Positions 6,236 through 12,705 of a DNA stretch of 12,705 nt are shown here, piece after piece. The position numbers were made by a program, and so were the translations under genes. Within the stretch, counting starts at the first letter, position 1; every line of letters starts with the position of its first letter. Source of the stretch: JAICTV01 sp034666045. Lineage in GTDB: Bacteria > Planctomycetota > Phycisphaerae > Tepidisphaerales > Tepidisphaeraceae. The notes under the pieces are model-generated. The model saw nothing but the letters and a program-made list of their open reading frames with translations, was not told the origin of the DNA and made no database searches. The DNA lies in the NCBI GenBank assembly GCA_034666045.1, contig JAXDMN010000098.1, forward strand, positions 1-12,705, written 5' to 3'.

Positions 6236-6831
6236 TGGGAATTCTCCTCTCGCGGCAACAGGTAGACCGAGTTCAGATCCTCCGCCCCGCCGGCCGAAAG
6301 GATCTGCTCCACCTCGCGGTCCATTGTCGCGTCGGCGGTTGAGTCGAGCGAGCTCGCGAGCCAATCGGCTAGCTCCGACTGCTCCGCCTCGATCATGCTG
6401 AGCTCGCGCGTGACCTCCGGCGTGGCGTCGATCGGGCCGACTTCCTGCCGGCTGGACCAGACGAGGAAGCCGACGAGCAGCGACGCCGCCACCGCGGTCG
6501 GATACGACCACCACGGCAGCGGCCAACCCTTTTTGACCGGCGCGGCGGGCGCGGCGCCGCGATTCGCCAGCCAGCTTCCGATCGCGCGCGAGACGCGACG
6601 TACGACGACGCCTTCGCTAGCCGGCAGGCGCGTGCGCGAATCGGCGTGCTCGATCTCCGCGGTGATCGACGCGTGCGCCTGGCGGACCTGCTGAAGCTCC
6701 GCCGCCAGTTGCGGCTCGGCGGCGAGGCGGCGCTCGTAGGCGTCGCGCTCCGCGGGCTCGAGTTCGCCGGCGAGATAAAGCATCATCGCGGCTTCGCGAT
6801 CGAGATTGTCCAGTTGGGCGGGCATGGTCAC
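6232..6831 (-). CDS. Membrane-anchored anti-sigma-factor-like protein
   Basis: A 199-residue single-pass membrane protein encoded directly after an ECF-type sigma factor, so it most likely holds that sigma factor inactive at the inner membrane. Residues about 10-60 form a short helical domain (REAAMMLYLAGELEPAERDA, RRLAAEPQLAAELQQVRQAH) of the kind found at the N-terminus of anti-sigma factors; no zinc-binding HxxxCxxC is present. One transmembrane helix lies at about 107-126 (PWWSYPTAVAASLLVGFLVW), followed by a periplasmic part rich in Glu, Asp and Ser. The GTG at 6831 overlaps the sigma stop as GTGA; an ATG at 6825 is an equally possible start. Its own stop overlaps the next GTG in the same way, indicating translational coupling along all three genes. 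The sigma/anti-sigma pairing is from gene order and architecture, not from a named motif. Confidence 0.8.
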   Translation of the reverse strand: MTMPAQLDNLDREAAMMLYLAGELEPAERDAYERRLAAEPQLAAELQQVRQAHASITAEIEHADSRTRLPASEGVVVRRVSRAIGSWLANRGAAPAAPVKKGWPLPWWSYPTAVAASLLVGFLVWSSRQEVGPIDATPEVTRELSMIEAEQSELADWLASSLDSTADATMDREVEQILSAGGAEDLNSVYLLPREENSQ

Positions 6832-7484
6832 GTTTCCATCAATTGTCTGAGCTTCAGCGTCGCCTTGTGCATGCGTCCGAGCGCGGTATTCAGCGGGCAG
6901 CCGAGCAGGTCGGCGATCTCGACGAACTTCAGGTTGCTGTAGTAACGCAGCATCAACACCTGTCGCTGCGCTTCCGGCAGCTTCTCAATCGAGCGGAGCA
7001 GCTTCTGCTGCTGTTCGGCGCGCTCGATGCGATGACCAGCGTGCGGGGCCGCTTCGGCGACGACGAGTTTCATTCCTTCCTTCGCGACACGCTCGCGTCC
7101 GGCCGACCGCCAGTGGTCGTTCGCCTTGTTCGTCGCGATGCGAAAGAGCCACGCCTTGAATCCGCCACTGGCCGCCGACTTGACGTCGAACTTGTCGATG
7201 TGATCGAGCACACTCAGCCACGTTTGCTGGTGAAGCTCTTCCGCGAGGTGATCCGAACCGACGATGCGCACGAGGTAGCGCATCAGCGGCTGGAAATATC
7301 GCTTGACGAGCGTCTCACCCGCGGCGGCCGATCCGCCGCGCAGCAACTCGACCAGCTCTTCATCGCCGGGCGTCGCCGCAGCGGCAGCATCCGCGGCAGC
7401 AGCGGCGGCGACACCAGCAGCATCGCCGGCGGCCGAAACATCAGGGGAAACACTCGCAAGCATCGCGGTCATTCCGGCCGTCAT
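6828..7484 (-). CDS. ECF-type RNA polymerase sigma factor
   Basis: A sigma-70-family factor of the extracytoplasmic-function type that directs RNA polymerase to a dedicated regulon. From the ATG at 7484 it has 218 residues. Region 2 is seen at about 55-127 (LVKRYFQPLMRYLVRIVG, AEELHQQTWLSVLDHIDKFD, FKAWLFRIATNKANDHWR) and region 4 at about 168-216 (LPEAQRQVLMLRYYSNLKFV, IADLLGCPLNTALGRMHKAT). No region 1.2 or 3 is evident. An Ala-rich segment at about 17-41 (AAGVAAAAAADAAAAATPGD) precedes region 2 and is unusual. Start choice is uncertain: in-frame ATGs also exist at 7472 and 7463, and a TTG at 7568. AGGAG abuts the 7484 ATG and lies 12 bases from the 7472 ATG, so neither has ideal spacing. 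The gene heads a coupled unit with an anti-sigma-like protein and an exported protein. It may control its own promoter. Confidence 0.88.
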   Translation of the reverse strand: MTAGMTAMLASVSPDVSAAGDAAGVAAAAAADAAAAATPGDEELVELLRGGSAAAGETLVKRYFQPLMRYLVRIVGSDHLAEELHQQTWLSVLDHIDKFDVKSAASGGFKAWLFRIATNKANDHWRSAGRERVAKEGMKLVVAEAAPHAGHRIERAEQQQKLLRSIEKLPEAQRQVLMLRYYSNLKFVEIADLLGCPLNTALGRMHKATLKLRQLMET

Positions 7485-7521
7485 CTCCTGTAACGCCTCT
7501 GCATCGCCCTTATTGCCGGGA

Positions 7522-7527
7522 ATTATC
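7522..7527 (-). promoter_or_regulatory. Possible -10 element of the sigma-factor unit
   Basis: On the minus strand this reads GATAAT, five of six matches to the sigma-70 -10 consensus, about 38 bases before the ATG at 7484. No good -35 lies at 16-18 bp. An ECF-type GGAAC/GTC pair was not recognised either, so this is a weak call. Confidence 0.25.
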
Positions 7528-7561
7528 GCGGGCAAACCCCGGTCCGTACAGGCACTTAGGT

Positions 7562-7590
7562 TTAGCAATGAGCGTCGAGCCCGCTATGAT
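7562..7590 (+). promoter_or_regulatory. Sigma-70-like promoter giving a nearly leaderless transcript
   Basis: TTAGCA (7562-7567, four of six to TTGACA), a 17-bp spacer and TATGAT (7585-7590, five of six to TATAAT) precede the ATG at 7600 by only 9 bases. Transcription would start at or within a few bases of the ATG. The lack of a Shine-Dalgarno sequence there agrees with a leaderless mRNA. The -35 match is moderate. Confidence 0.4.
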
Positions 7591-7599
7591 CGCCCCGCC

Positions 7600-9210
7600 A
7601 TGAGCCAAATCCCCGCCCCGCCCCCCGCTGCCCTCGTCGCAGTTTCCGCAGCACCCTGGTTCGTTTATCCGACGGCGTTCCTTGAAGGCGCATCCGTCAT
7701 CATCATCGAAATCGCCGGGGCACGCGCTCTGGCGCCGTTCTTCGGAACCTCGTTGCAAGTCTGGACCGCGACGATCACGGTCACGTTGTTCTTCCTCGCC
7801 CTCGGCTACGGCCTGGGCGGATTGATGGCCAGGCGGCTCGGCGGCTGGATGCTGCCGACGCTTTTCGCCGTCGCGGGGTTCTGGACGGCGCTTTATCCCA
7901 TCTGGCGGACGTGGATTCTCGATCACACGTCGCGCCAGTTCGGCGTGGCGATCGGAAGCCTATTCAGCGCGTCACTGCTGTTCGGCGTGCCGCTGCTGAT
8001 GCTCGGCGCGGTCTCGCCGGTGCTGATCGCCTACATTGACCGCCGCCGGCCGGGCGCGGGATCGGCGGCGGGAAAACTCTTTTTCACGAACACGATGGGC
8101 GGCCTCGTCGGCGGATGGGTGACGGCGTTCGCGCTGATTCCGCATGCGCGGCTGAGCGTCTCCCTCGTCGCCACAGGCATCGGACTGATCGTGCTCGGAC
8201 TGCTCTGGATCGTGATCACGCGCCGACATGAAACGGCGATGCTCGTCATCCCGCTGCTGCTCATCGCGGGTTACATCTTTGTCTATGCGAAACCGGAGCG
8301 CTCCTTCACGGACAAATACGGCACGCCGTTCCAGCTCCTTTACAGCCGCCAGAGCGGCATCGGCCTGCTCCAGGTGCTCGACTACGACCATCCCAACCAC
8401 GTCGGGCGAATGTTGCTGATCAACGGGGTCATACAGGGCGAGATGGACCCGCAGACGGGGCGCGCACTTTTCAATCCGGATCGACTCGATTACATCCACA
8501 ACCTTCACCTGCTCGCCCACAGCCATCACCCACGTGCGAAGCGCGCGCTGCAACTCGGGCTGGGGGCGGGCCTGGTGCCGAAAGAGCTCGCGCGGCGCGG
8601 CGTGGGCGTCGTCGCGATCGAGATCGAGCCGCGCATGGTCGATCTGGCGCGAAACCATTTCGACCTGCCGCCGGACGTTGATGTCCGCATCTCCGACGCC
8701 CGCACGTTCCTGCGCAACGACCCGGAAAAATACGACCTGATCTTCCTCGACACCTTCGCCAGCGAGAGCACCGCGTGGTATCTGCTGACCAAGGAAGCGT
8801 TCGAGGAAATGCGCGACAGGCTGAATCCGGGCGGGCGGTTGATCATCAACACCGTCGCTTACGCGAGCCCTGACAAGCCGGGACTGGCGCGCGTCGAGAC
8901 ATCCGTCCTCGCCGCGTTCCCTGAGGCGATCGTTTATCCCGAGCGGCCCCTCACGGCTGATCCCGATGAGCTGATCAATGCGACGATCGTCGCCGGCGAA
9001 AAGCTCAGCGCAGAAAAAGTCGTTCCGTCGGACACCGGCTACACGCTGCCGATGCTCGAACACCTGCTCGCCCGCGCCCGACCCGCGCGCACGATCGGCC
9101 AGCCCACCACCGACGACCGCAGCGACGTCGATTACGTGCAAGCGCCGCTGCGCATCCGCTGGCGGACGCTGATCTGGGACGCGCTCAACAGCACGCTGCT
9201 ATGGGATTGA
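7600..9210 (+). CDS. Polytopic membrane protein with C-terminal spermidine-synthase-like domain
   Basis: A 536-residue fusion of the kind usually annotated as fused MFS/spermidine synthase. Residues about 20-230 contain around seven hydrophobic helices (AFLEGASVIIIEIAGARALA, ITVTLFFLALGYGLGGLMA, LLFGVPLLMLGAVSPVLIAY, GIGLIVLGLLWIVITRR). From about 255 there is a Rossmann methyltransferase/SpeE-like domain: cofactor loop LQLGLGAG (about 316-323), acidic VVAIEIEP strand, SDARTF (about 366-371) and YDLIFLDTF. The true SpeE motif GGGDGG is replaced by LGLGAG and the later catalytic Asp region reads DTFASES, so classical aminopropyl transfer is doubtful; another SAM- or dcSAM-using reaction at the membrane is possible. 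ATG 7600 is chosen as the first ATG that fits the protein family; the open frame upstream to 7303 is a mirror of the sigma gene. The stop is 4 bases before mscL, suggesting co-transcription. Confidence 0.8.
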   Translation: MSQIPAPPPAALVAVSAAPWFVYPTAFLEGASVIIIEIAGARALAPFFGTSLQVWTATITVTLFFLALGYGLGGLMARRLGGWMLPTLFAVAGFWTALYPIWRTWILDHTSRQFGVAIGSLFSASLLFGVPLLMLGAVSPVLIAYIDRRRPGAGSAAGKLFFTNTMGGLVGGWVTAFALIPHARLSVSLVATGIGLIVLGLLWIVITRRHETAMLVIPLLLIAGYIFVYAKPERSFTDKYGTPFQLLYSRQSGIGLLQVLDYDHPNHVGRMLLINGVIQGEMDPQTGRALFNPDRLDYIHNLHLLAHSHHPRAKRALQLGLGAGLVPKELARRGVGVVAIEIEPRMVDLARNHFDLPPDVDVRISDARTFLRNDPEKYDLIFLDTFASESTAWYLLTKEAFEEMRDRLNPGGRLIINTVAYASPDKPGLARVETSVLAAFPEAIVYPERPLTADPDELINATIVAGEKLSAEKVVPSDTGYTLPMLEHLLARARPARTIGQPTTDDRSDVDYVQAPLRIRWRTLIWDALNSTLLWD

Positions 9211-9214
9211 CCAC

Positions 9215-9650
9215 ATGAAAATTCTTTCCGAATTTCGCGAGTTCGCGGTGAAGGGGAACGTCGTCGACCTTGCGGTCGGCGTGATCATCGGCGCGGCGTT
9301 CGGCGCGATTGTCACGTCGCTCGTGCAGGACCTCATCATGCCGCCGCTCGGCTGGCTCACGGGTGGACTCGACTTCAAGGACAAGGTCGTCATCATCCAG
9401 AAGGCCGGCTCGACCCACCGCCATCAGCGGTCGCGTGCTCGAAAAGGACGTGCTCATCAGCTACGGCCGGTTCCTCAACGCACTGATCAATTTCCTCATC
9501 CAGGCGGTGGCGATTTTCATGGTGATCAAGGTGATCAACCGGCTCAGGCGACAACCGCCGCCGTCGGTGCCCGCGCCAATCGAACCGACGCGCGAGGAAA
9601 AGTTGTTGATGGAAATCCGCGATGCGATCAAGGCGCGGTCAGCTCAATAG
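9215..9650 (+). pseudogene. mscL: Large-conductance mechanosensitive channel MscL, frameshifted
   Basis: MscL forms a homopentameric inner-membrane channel that opens on high membrane tension in osmotic downshock. The N-terminal half is clear from ATG 9215: MKILSEFREFAVKGNVVDLA, then TM1 GVIIGAAFGAIVTSLVQDLI and MPPLGWLTGG. After Thr67 the frame is lost. The remaining half continues one base later in another frame as TAISGRVLEKDVLISYGRFL, TM2 INFLIQAVAIFMVIKVINRL and the C-terminal helix EKLLMEIRDAIKARSAQ, ending at TAG 9648-9650. Removing one C from the CCC at 9414-9416 restores a single 144-residue protein of normal MscL length. As given, translation from 9215 would run off-frame to 9727. 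A sequencing or assembly error is the simplest cause, a recent mutation the alternative. The start is 4 bases after the preceding stop. Confidence 0.9.
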
Positions 9651-10787
9651 CGACAGAAACTGCTCGGCCGTGCGCGACCACGGCATCGCCGCCATCTTCG
9701 ACGCCGCGCGGTCGGCGAGCGGCGTGAGCGCATCACGATTTTGATACGCCCATTCGAGGCGTTCGATCGCCTGATCGAGGTTCGGCTCGGGCCAGCGCGC
9801 GACAGACTCGCCGTCGCTGCTGCTCAGGACTTCGCCGGCGGTGTCGATCACGAGCGCATGGCCCGGCGCGATCACGTCGGCCTGGCCGGTCGAGGCGGTC
9901 GCGATGACTGGCTTGCCGCAGGCCATGTATTCCATCAGCACCAGGTTGGTTCCGCCCTCGGCGCGATTCGGGAAAATGCCGACGTCGCTGTTGTGATAGA
10001 CCTGCGCCATCGCATGATGCTGCCGCGGGCCGATGAGGATGACGCGATTGAGGTCGACGCCGTTTTGCGCCAGCACTTCCGCCGTCGCGAGGTTCGCGTC
10101 TTGTGATGACGGCGCGAAGCGGATGTGTGGCGACTGGCTCATCGAGCGAAAACTGAAGGGCCACTGGTTGAACCAAGACGCGACGAGCATCACGTCGGCA
10201 TGGCGATCCGCCAGCGCCTTGAACGCGCGGATGACGAGGTCCTGGCCCTTGCGGAACTCGAATTTTCCCCCGGAAAAGACGACAAATTTGTCGCGAAGGA
10301 ACTGTCGCGCCTGCGGCCGCGGGAAGAACGCCGCGGTGTCGACGCCCTGAAGGACGGTCGCGACATTCTCGATGCCATGGCGGCGGAGAATCTCGCTGCA
10401 CCACGTCGACCCCGTCGCCAGCCGATCGAAGTGTCGCCGGCCGGACTCGATGTGCTGCGGGCGAAGCTCGGTGTCCTCGAAAAAGCAGTATCCGAGCGTC
10501 GGCAAGCCGGACAAGTTCTTCGTCATCGGCTCGAGCTGCTTGTTCGCCAGTTGCAGCAGCGGCGCGTCGAGCTTGAGCGGCGTGCGGACATCGAGCCGCG
10601 CGATCTCCGCCTGCGACGGCAGCAGCGCGCCCAGCTCGCGCGTCTCGATCTCATCGCCGATCGACGCGACGTTGAACGGATCCGTCAGCAAGCGAACGTC
10701 GGCGAGCCGGCTGAGCTCGCGCGCGACGTATTTTCCGCACACGCCCCACCCGTGCGCGGCGCCGACGGGAAAATTCAGGTAGATCAT
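9639..10787 (-). CDS. Glycosyltransferase, GT4/group 1 (GT-B fold)
   Basis: A 382-residue cytoplasmic glycosyltransferase, unrelated in detail to the one at 3104-4459. The N-terminal domain starts MIYLNFPVGAAHGWGVCGKY, containing the glycine-rich loop after the first strand. The C-terminal donor domain has FVVFSGGKFEFRKGQDLVIR, VILIGPRQHHAMAQVYHNSD and VGIFPNRAEGGTNLVLMEYM followed by ACGKPVIAT, where the two glutamates of the EX7E-type motif are spaced E-x8-E. The sugar and acceptor are unknown; polysaccharide or glycolipid assembly is likely. It starts 16 bases after the pckG stop on the same strand, so read-through from pckG is plausible; no clear Shine-Dalgarno sequence was seen before ATG 10787. 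Its 3' end overlaps the restored mscL end by 12 bases on the opposite strand. No terminator was seen downstream. Confidence 0.87.
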   Translation of the reverse strand: MIYLNFPVGAAHGWGVCGKYVARELSRLADVRLLTDPFNVASIGDEIETRELGALLPSQAEIARLDVRTPLKLDAPLLQLANKQLEPMTKNLSGLPTLGYCFFEDTELRPQHIESGRRHFDRLATGSTWCSEILRRHGIENVATVLQGVDTAAFFPRPQARQFLRDKFVVFSGGKFEFRKGQDLVIRAFKALADRHADVMLVASWFNQWPFSFRSMSQSPHIRFAPSSQDANLATAEVLAQNGVDLNRVILIGPRQHHAMAQVYHNSDVGIFPNRAEGGTNLVLMEYMACGKPVIATASTGQADVIAPGHALVIDTAGEVLSSSDGESVARWPEPNLDQAIERLEWAYQNRDALTPLADRAASKMAAMPWSRTAEQFLSLLS

Positions 10788-10803
10788 CGCCGTTTGGTCG
10801 CGC

Positions 10804-12585
10804 TCAAAGCCGTGAAATCAGCAACTCGCGCTGAAAGACCATTTCCTTCGGCAAGTCGCCCGCGAGTTTCAGGAAGAGCTCTTCCTGGCTGAGTATCTCG
10901 CTCTTGAATTCTTCCGGGTTCGTCGTCTGGATCGACTCGAACTCCGCCTTGGAAATGTTCAGGCCCTCGAGGTCGATGTCCTGCGGCCGCGGCATCCAGC
11001 CGAGCAGGGTTTCCTTCGCATACGCGCGGCCGTGCGCGCGGTCGATGATCCACTTGAGCACGCGCATGTTCTCGCCGTAGCCGGGCCAGATGAATTTGCC
11101 TTGGTCGTTCTTGCGGAACCAGTTGACGTGGAAAATGCGCGGGCAGTCCGCCATTTTCTTGCGCATTCGGAACCAGTGGACGAGATAGTCGCGGATGTTG
11201 TAGCCAATGAACGGCAGCATGGCCATAGGATCGCGGCGGACGACGCCGGTCTGCCCCGTCGCGGCGGCGGTCGTCTCGCTGCCGAGCGTCGCGCCGACGT
11301 ATACGCCGTGCATCCAGTTGAACGCCTGGTAGACAAGCGGGATCGTGCGGCTGCGGCGACCGCCAAAGACGATCGCGGTCACCGGCACGCCTTGCGGATC
11401 GTTCCACGCCGGGTCGATCACCGGATTGTTCGTCGCCGGCGCGGTGAAACGACTGTTCGGATGCGCGGCCGCGCTGGACGAATTGGGCGACCATTCGCGC
11501 CCCTGCCAGTCGATCGCCTTCTGCGGGACAGGACCATCCTTGCCTTCCCACCAGACGTCGAAGGTGCCGTCGTCGAGCGGGACGAGCGCGACGTTGGTGT
11601 AGATCGTGTCGCGCTGCACCATTGCGACGGCGTTCGGGTTGCTCTTGCTGTTCGTGCCGGGCACGACGCCGAAGTAGCCGTATTCCGGGTTGATCGCGCG
11701 CAGGCTGCCCTTGTCGTCGACCCACATCCACGCGATGTCGTCGCCGACGGTGGTGATCTTCCAATCCTTGTAGCGCGGCGGCGGAATGAGCATGGCGAAA
11801 TTCGTCTTGCCGCACGAGCTGGGGAACGCGGCGACGATGTAGCTTTTCTCACCCTCGGGCGATTCCGCGCCCATGATCAGCATGTGCTCGGCCATCCACT
11901 CCTGCTGCCGGCCGAGGAAGCTGGCGATGCGCAGCGCGAGACATTTCTTGCCGAGCAGCGCATTTCCGCCGTAGCCGCTGCCGAAGCTCCAGACCGTGTT
12001 GTCGAACGGGAAATGGCAGACGTAGCGGCGGTCGGGATTGACGTCGCCGACGCTGTGCAGGCAGCGCGTGAACTCATCGTCGTCGCCGAGCTGCTTCCAC
12101 GCCATGTCGCCCATGCGCGTCATGACGCCCATCGAGACGACGACATAGATCGAATCGGTGATCTGCACGCCGACCTTCGCCAGCGGCGAACCGATCGGGC
12201 CCATGACGAAGGGCACGACGTACATCGTCCGCCCCTTCATGCAGCCGTGGAACAATCCGCGCAGCTTCGCGTAGGCGGCCTTCGATTCCATCCAGTTGTT
12301 GGTCGGCCCGGCGACGTCCTGGCTCGGGGTGCAGATGAAGGTGAGATGCTCGCTGCGCGCCACGTCATTCGGATTCGAGCGATGGTAATAACAGCCGGGC
12401 AGGCGCTGCTGGTTGAGCTTGACGAAGACACCTTCCTTGACGCCCTGCTCGAGCAGCGCGTCGCGCTCGCTCTTGGAGCCGTCGCACCAGACGATGCGAT
12501 CCGGCTGGCACAGCTCCGCCGATTCGGCGACCCAGCGGCGTACGCAATCGTTGACCTGCGCGGGAATCGCAGAAGTGCCGGACAT
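10804..12585 (-). CDS. pckG: Phosphoenolpyruvate carboxykinase (GTP)
   Basis: Cytoplasmic enzyme that interconverts oxaloacetate plus GTP with phosphoenolpyruvate, CO2 and GDP, linking the TCA cycle to gluconeogenesis. The 593-residue length is normal for the GTP-dependent class. Visible motifs: ARSEHLTFICT (about 76-86; the Arg binds substrate), GPIGSPLAKVGVQITDS (129-145), P-loop AFPSSCGKTN (253-262) with the hyper-reactive Cys of this class at about 258, and the metal/nucleotide segment TVGDDIAWMWVD (279-290). This combination excludes the ATP-dependent PckA family. ATG 12585 follows a weak GGGG-containing leader. A -35/-10-like pair lies at 12659-12631. A glycosyltransferase gene starts 16 bases after the stop and may share the transcript. 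Confidence 0.96.
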   Translation of the reverse strand: MSGTSAIPAQVNDCVRRWVAESAELCQPDRIVWCDGSKSERDALLEQGVKEGVFVKLNQQRLPGCYYHRSNPNDVARSEHLTFICTPSQDVAGPTNNWMESKAAYAKLRGLFHGCMKGRTMYVVPFVMGPIGSPLAKVGVQITDSIYVVVSMGVMTRMGDMAWKQLGDDDEFTRCLHSVGDVNPDRRYVCHFPFDNTVWSFGSGYGGNALLGKKCLALRIASFLGRQQEWMAEHMLIMGAESPEGEKSYIVAAFPSSCGKTNFAMLIPPPRYKDWKITTVGDDIAWMWVDDKGSLRAINPEYGYFGVVPGTNSKSNPNAVAMVQRDTIYTNVALVPLDDGTFDVWWEGKDGPVPQKAIDWQGREWSPNSSSAAAHPNSRFTAPATNNPVIDPAWNDPQGVPVTAIVFGGRRSRTIPLVYQAFNWMHGVYVGATLGSETTAAATGQTGVVRRDPMAMLPFIGYNIRDYLVHWFRMRKKMADCPRIFHVNWFRKNDQGKFIWPGYGENMRVLKWIIDRAHGRAYAKETLLGWMPRPQDIDLEGLNISKAEFESIQTTNPEEFKSEILSQEELFLKLAGDLPKEMVFQRELLISRL

Positions 12586-12630
12586 GACGCGCCCCAGTCG
12601 TTGTTTCTCAATTTAGGTCGCCATTTAGGT

Positions 12631-12659
12631 ATCGTATCCCGCCGAGATGAAAATGTCGA
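12631..12659 (-). promoter_or_regulatory. Likely sigma-70-type promoter of pckG
   Basis: On the minus strand TCGACA (12659-12654, five of six to TTGACA), a 17-bp spacer and TACGAT (12636-12631, four of six to TATAAT) are correctly spaced. A start near 12624 would give a leader of about 40 bases before the ATG at 12585. The rest of the 120-base tail of the window shows no gene. Confidence 0.45.
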
Positions 12660-12705
12660 GTTTCTACCAAAGCAAACGTGTATACGTATGATCACGCGAC
12701 ATGTC

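Noticed and set aside
6236..6526. Extension of the exported protein upstream of its GTG
   Set aside because: It would overlap the anti-sigma gene heavily, reads as Arg/Gly-rich shadow and would bury the signal peptide.
7303..7599. N-terminal extension of the SpeE-like protein by about 99 residues
   Set aside because: The extension mirrors the sigma gene's coding sequence and is Ala/Ser low complexity. The ATG at 7600 with its own promoter fits the family.
7972..9141. 389-codon minus-strand frame across the SpeE-like gene
   Set aside because: Antisense shadow; no motif, charged low-information composition.
12661..12695. Palindromic-looking ATACGTAT near the right edge
   Set aside because: Only an 8-base core is self-complementary and the flanks do not pair, so there is no support for an operator.

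Overview
The window looks like chromosomal DNA of a GC-rich, Gram-negative-type bacterium. A lipoprotein secretin, two ECF-style regulatory proteins, a BldC-like HTH fused to a receiver domain and a GTP-type PEP carboxykinase together fit Planctomycetota, perhaps Phycisphaerae-like. That placement is an inference from gene content and protein style, not from a marker gene. No rRNA, tRNA, CRISPR array, transposase or phage gene is visible. The region reads as ordinary core genome with several small regulatory and repeat oddities.

Layout, left to right. (1) 1-1182 (+): the 3' part of leuA (2-isopropylmalate synthase), cut by the window edge. (2) 1183-1344: a near-perfect long inverted repeat of the GTCATCCTNAGG...GAAGGATCTG type, then a strong bidirectional terminator shared by the convergent leuA and secretin genes. 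(3) 1345-2820 (-): a small lipoprotein secretin. Its leader carries an SD-sequestering hairpin, an 11-nt direct repeat 52 bp apart and a palindrome. (4) 3104-4459 (-): a GT-B glycosyltransferase. (5) 4460-4768: a divergent intergenic region with a GC-rich hairpin. (6) 4769-5356 (+): an HTH-receiver response regulator with a strong terminator. (7) 7484-5468 (-): a three-gene unit of ECF-type sigma factor, membrane anti-sigma-like protein and exported helical protein, both junctions being 4-base GTGA stop/start overlaps. (8) 7600-9210 (+): a membrane protein with a spermidine-synthase-like domain, divergent from the sigma unit and apparently with a near-leaderless promoter. (9) 9215-9650 (+): mscL, broken by one extra C. 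(10) 10787-9639 (-): a second GT-B glycosyltransferase overlapping the mscL tail. (11) 12585-10804 (-): pckG, with a plausible sigma-70-like promoter upstream.

How they work together. leuA and pckG are metabolic (leucine synthesis; gluconeogenesis/anaplerosis). The sigma/anti-sigma/exported-protein unit is organised like a cell-envelope stress module. The secretin, the two glycosyltransferases and MscL are all envelope related, but nothing shows that they form one pathway.

No clear previously undescribed multi-gene system was found. The best candidates for a second look are the sigma unit with its unrecognised exported third component, the control elements in front of the solitary secretin, the mscL frameshift, and the two dispersed-repeat-like hairpins.
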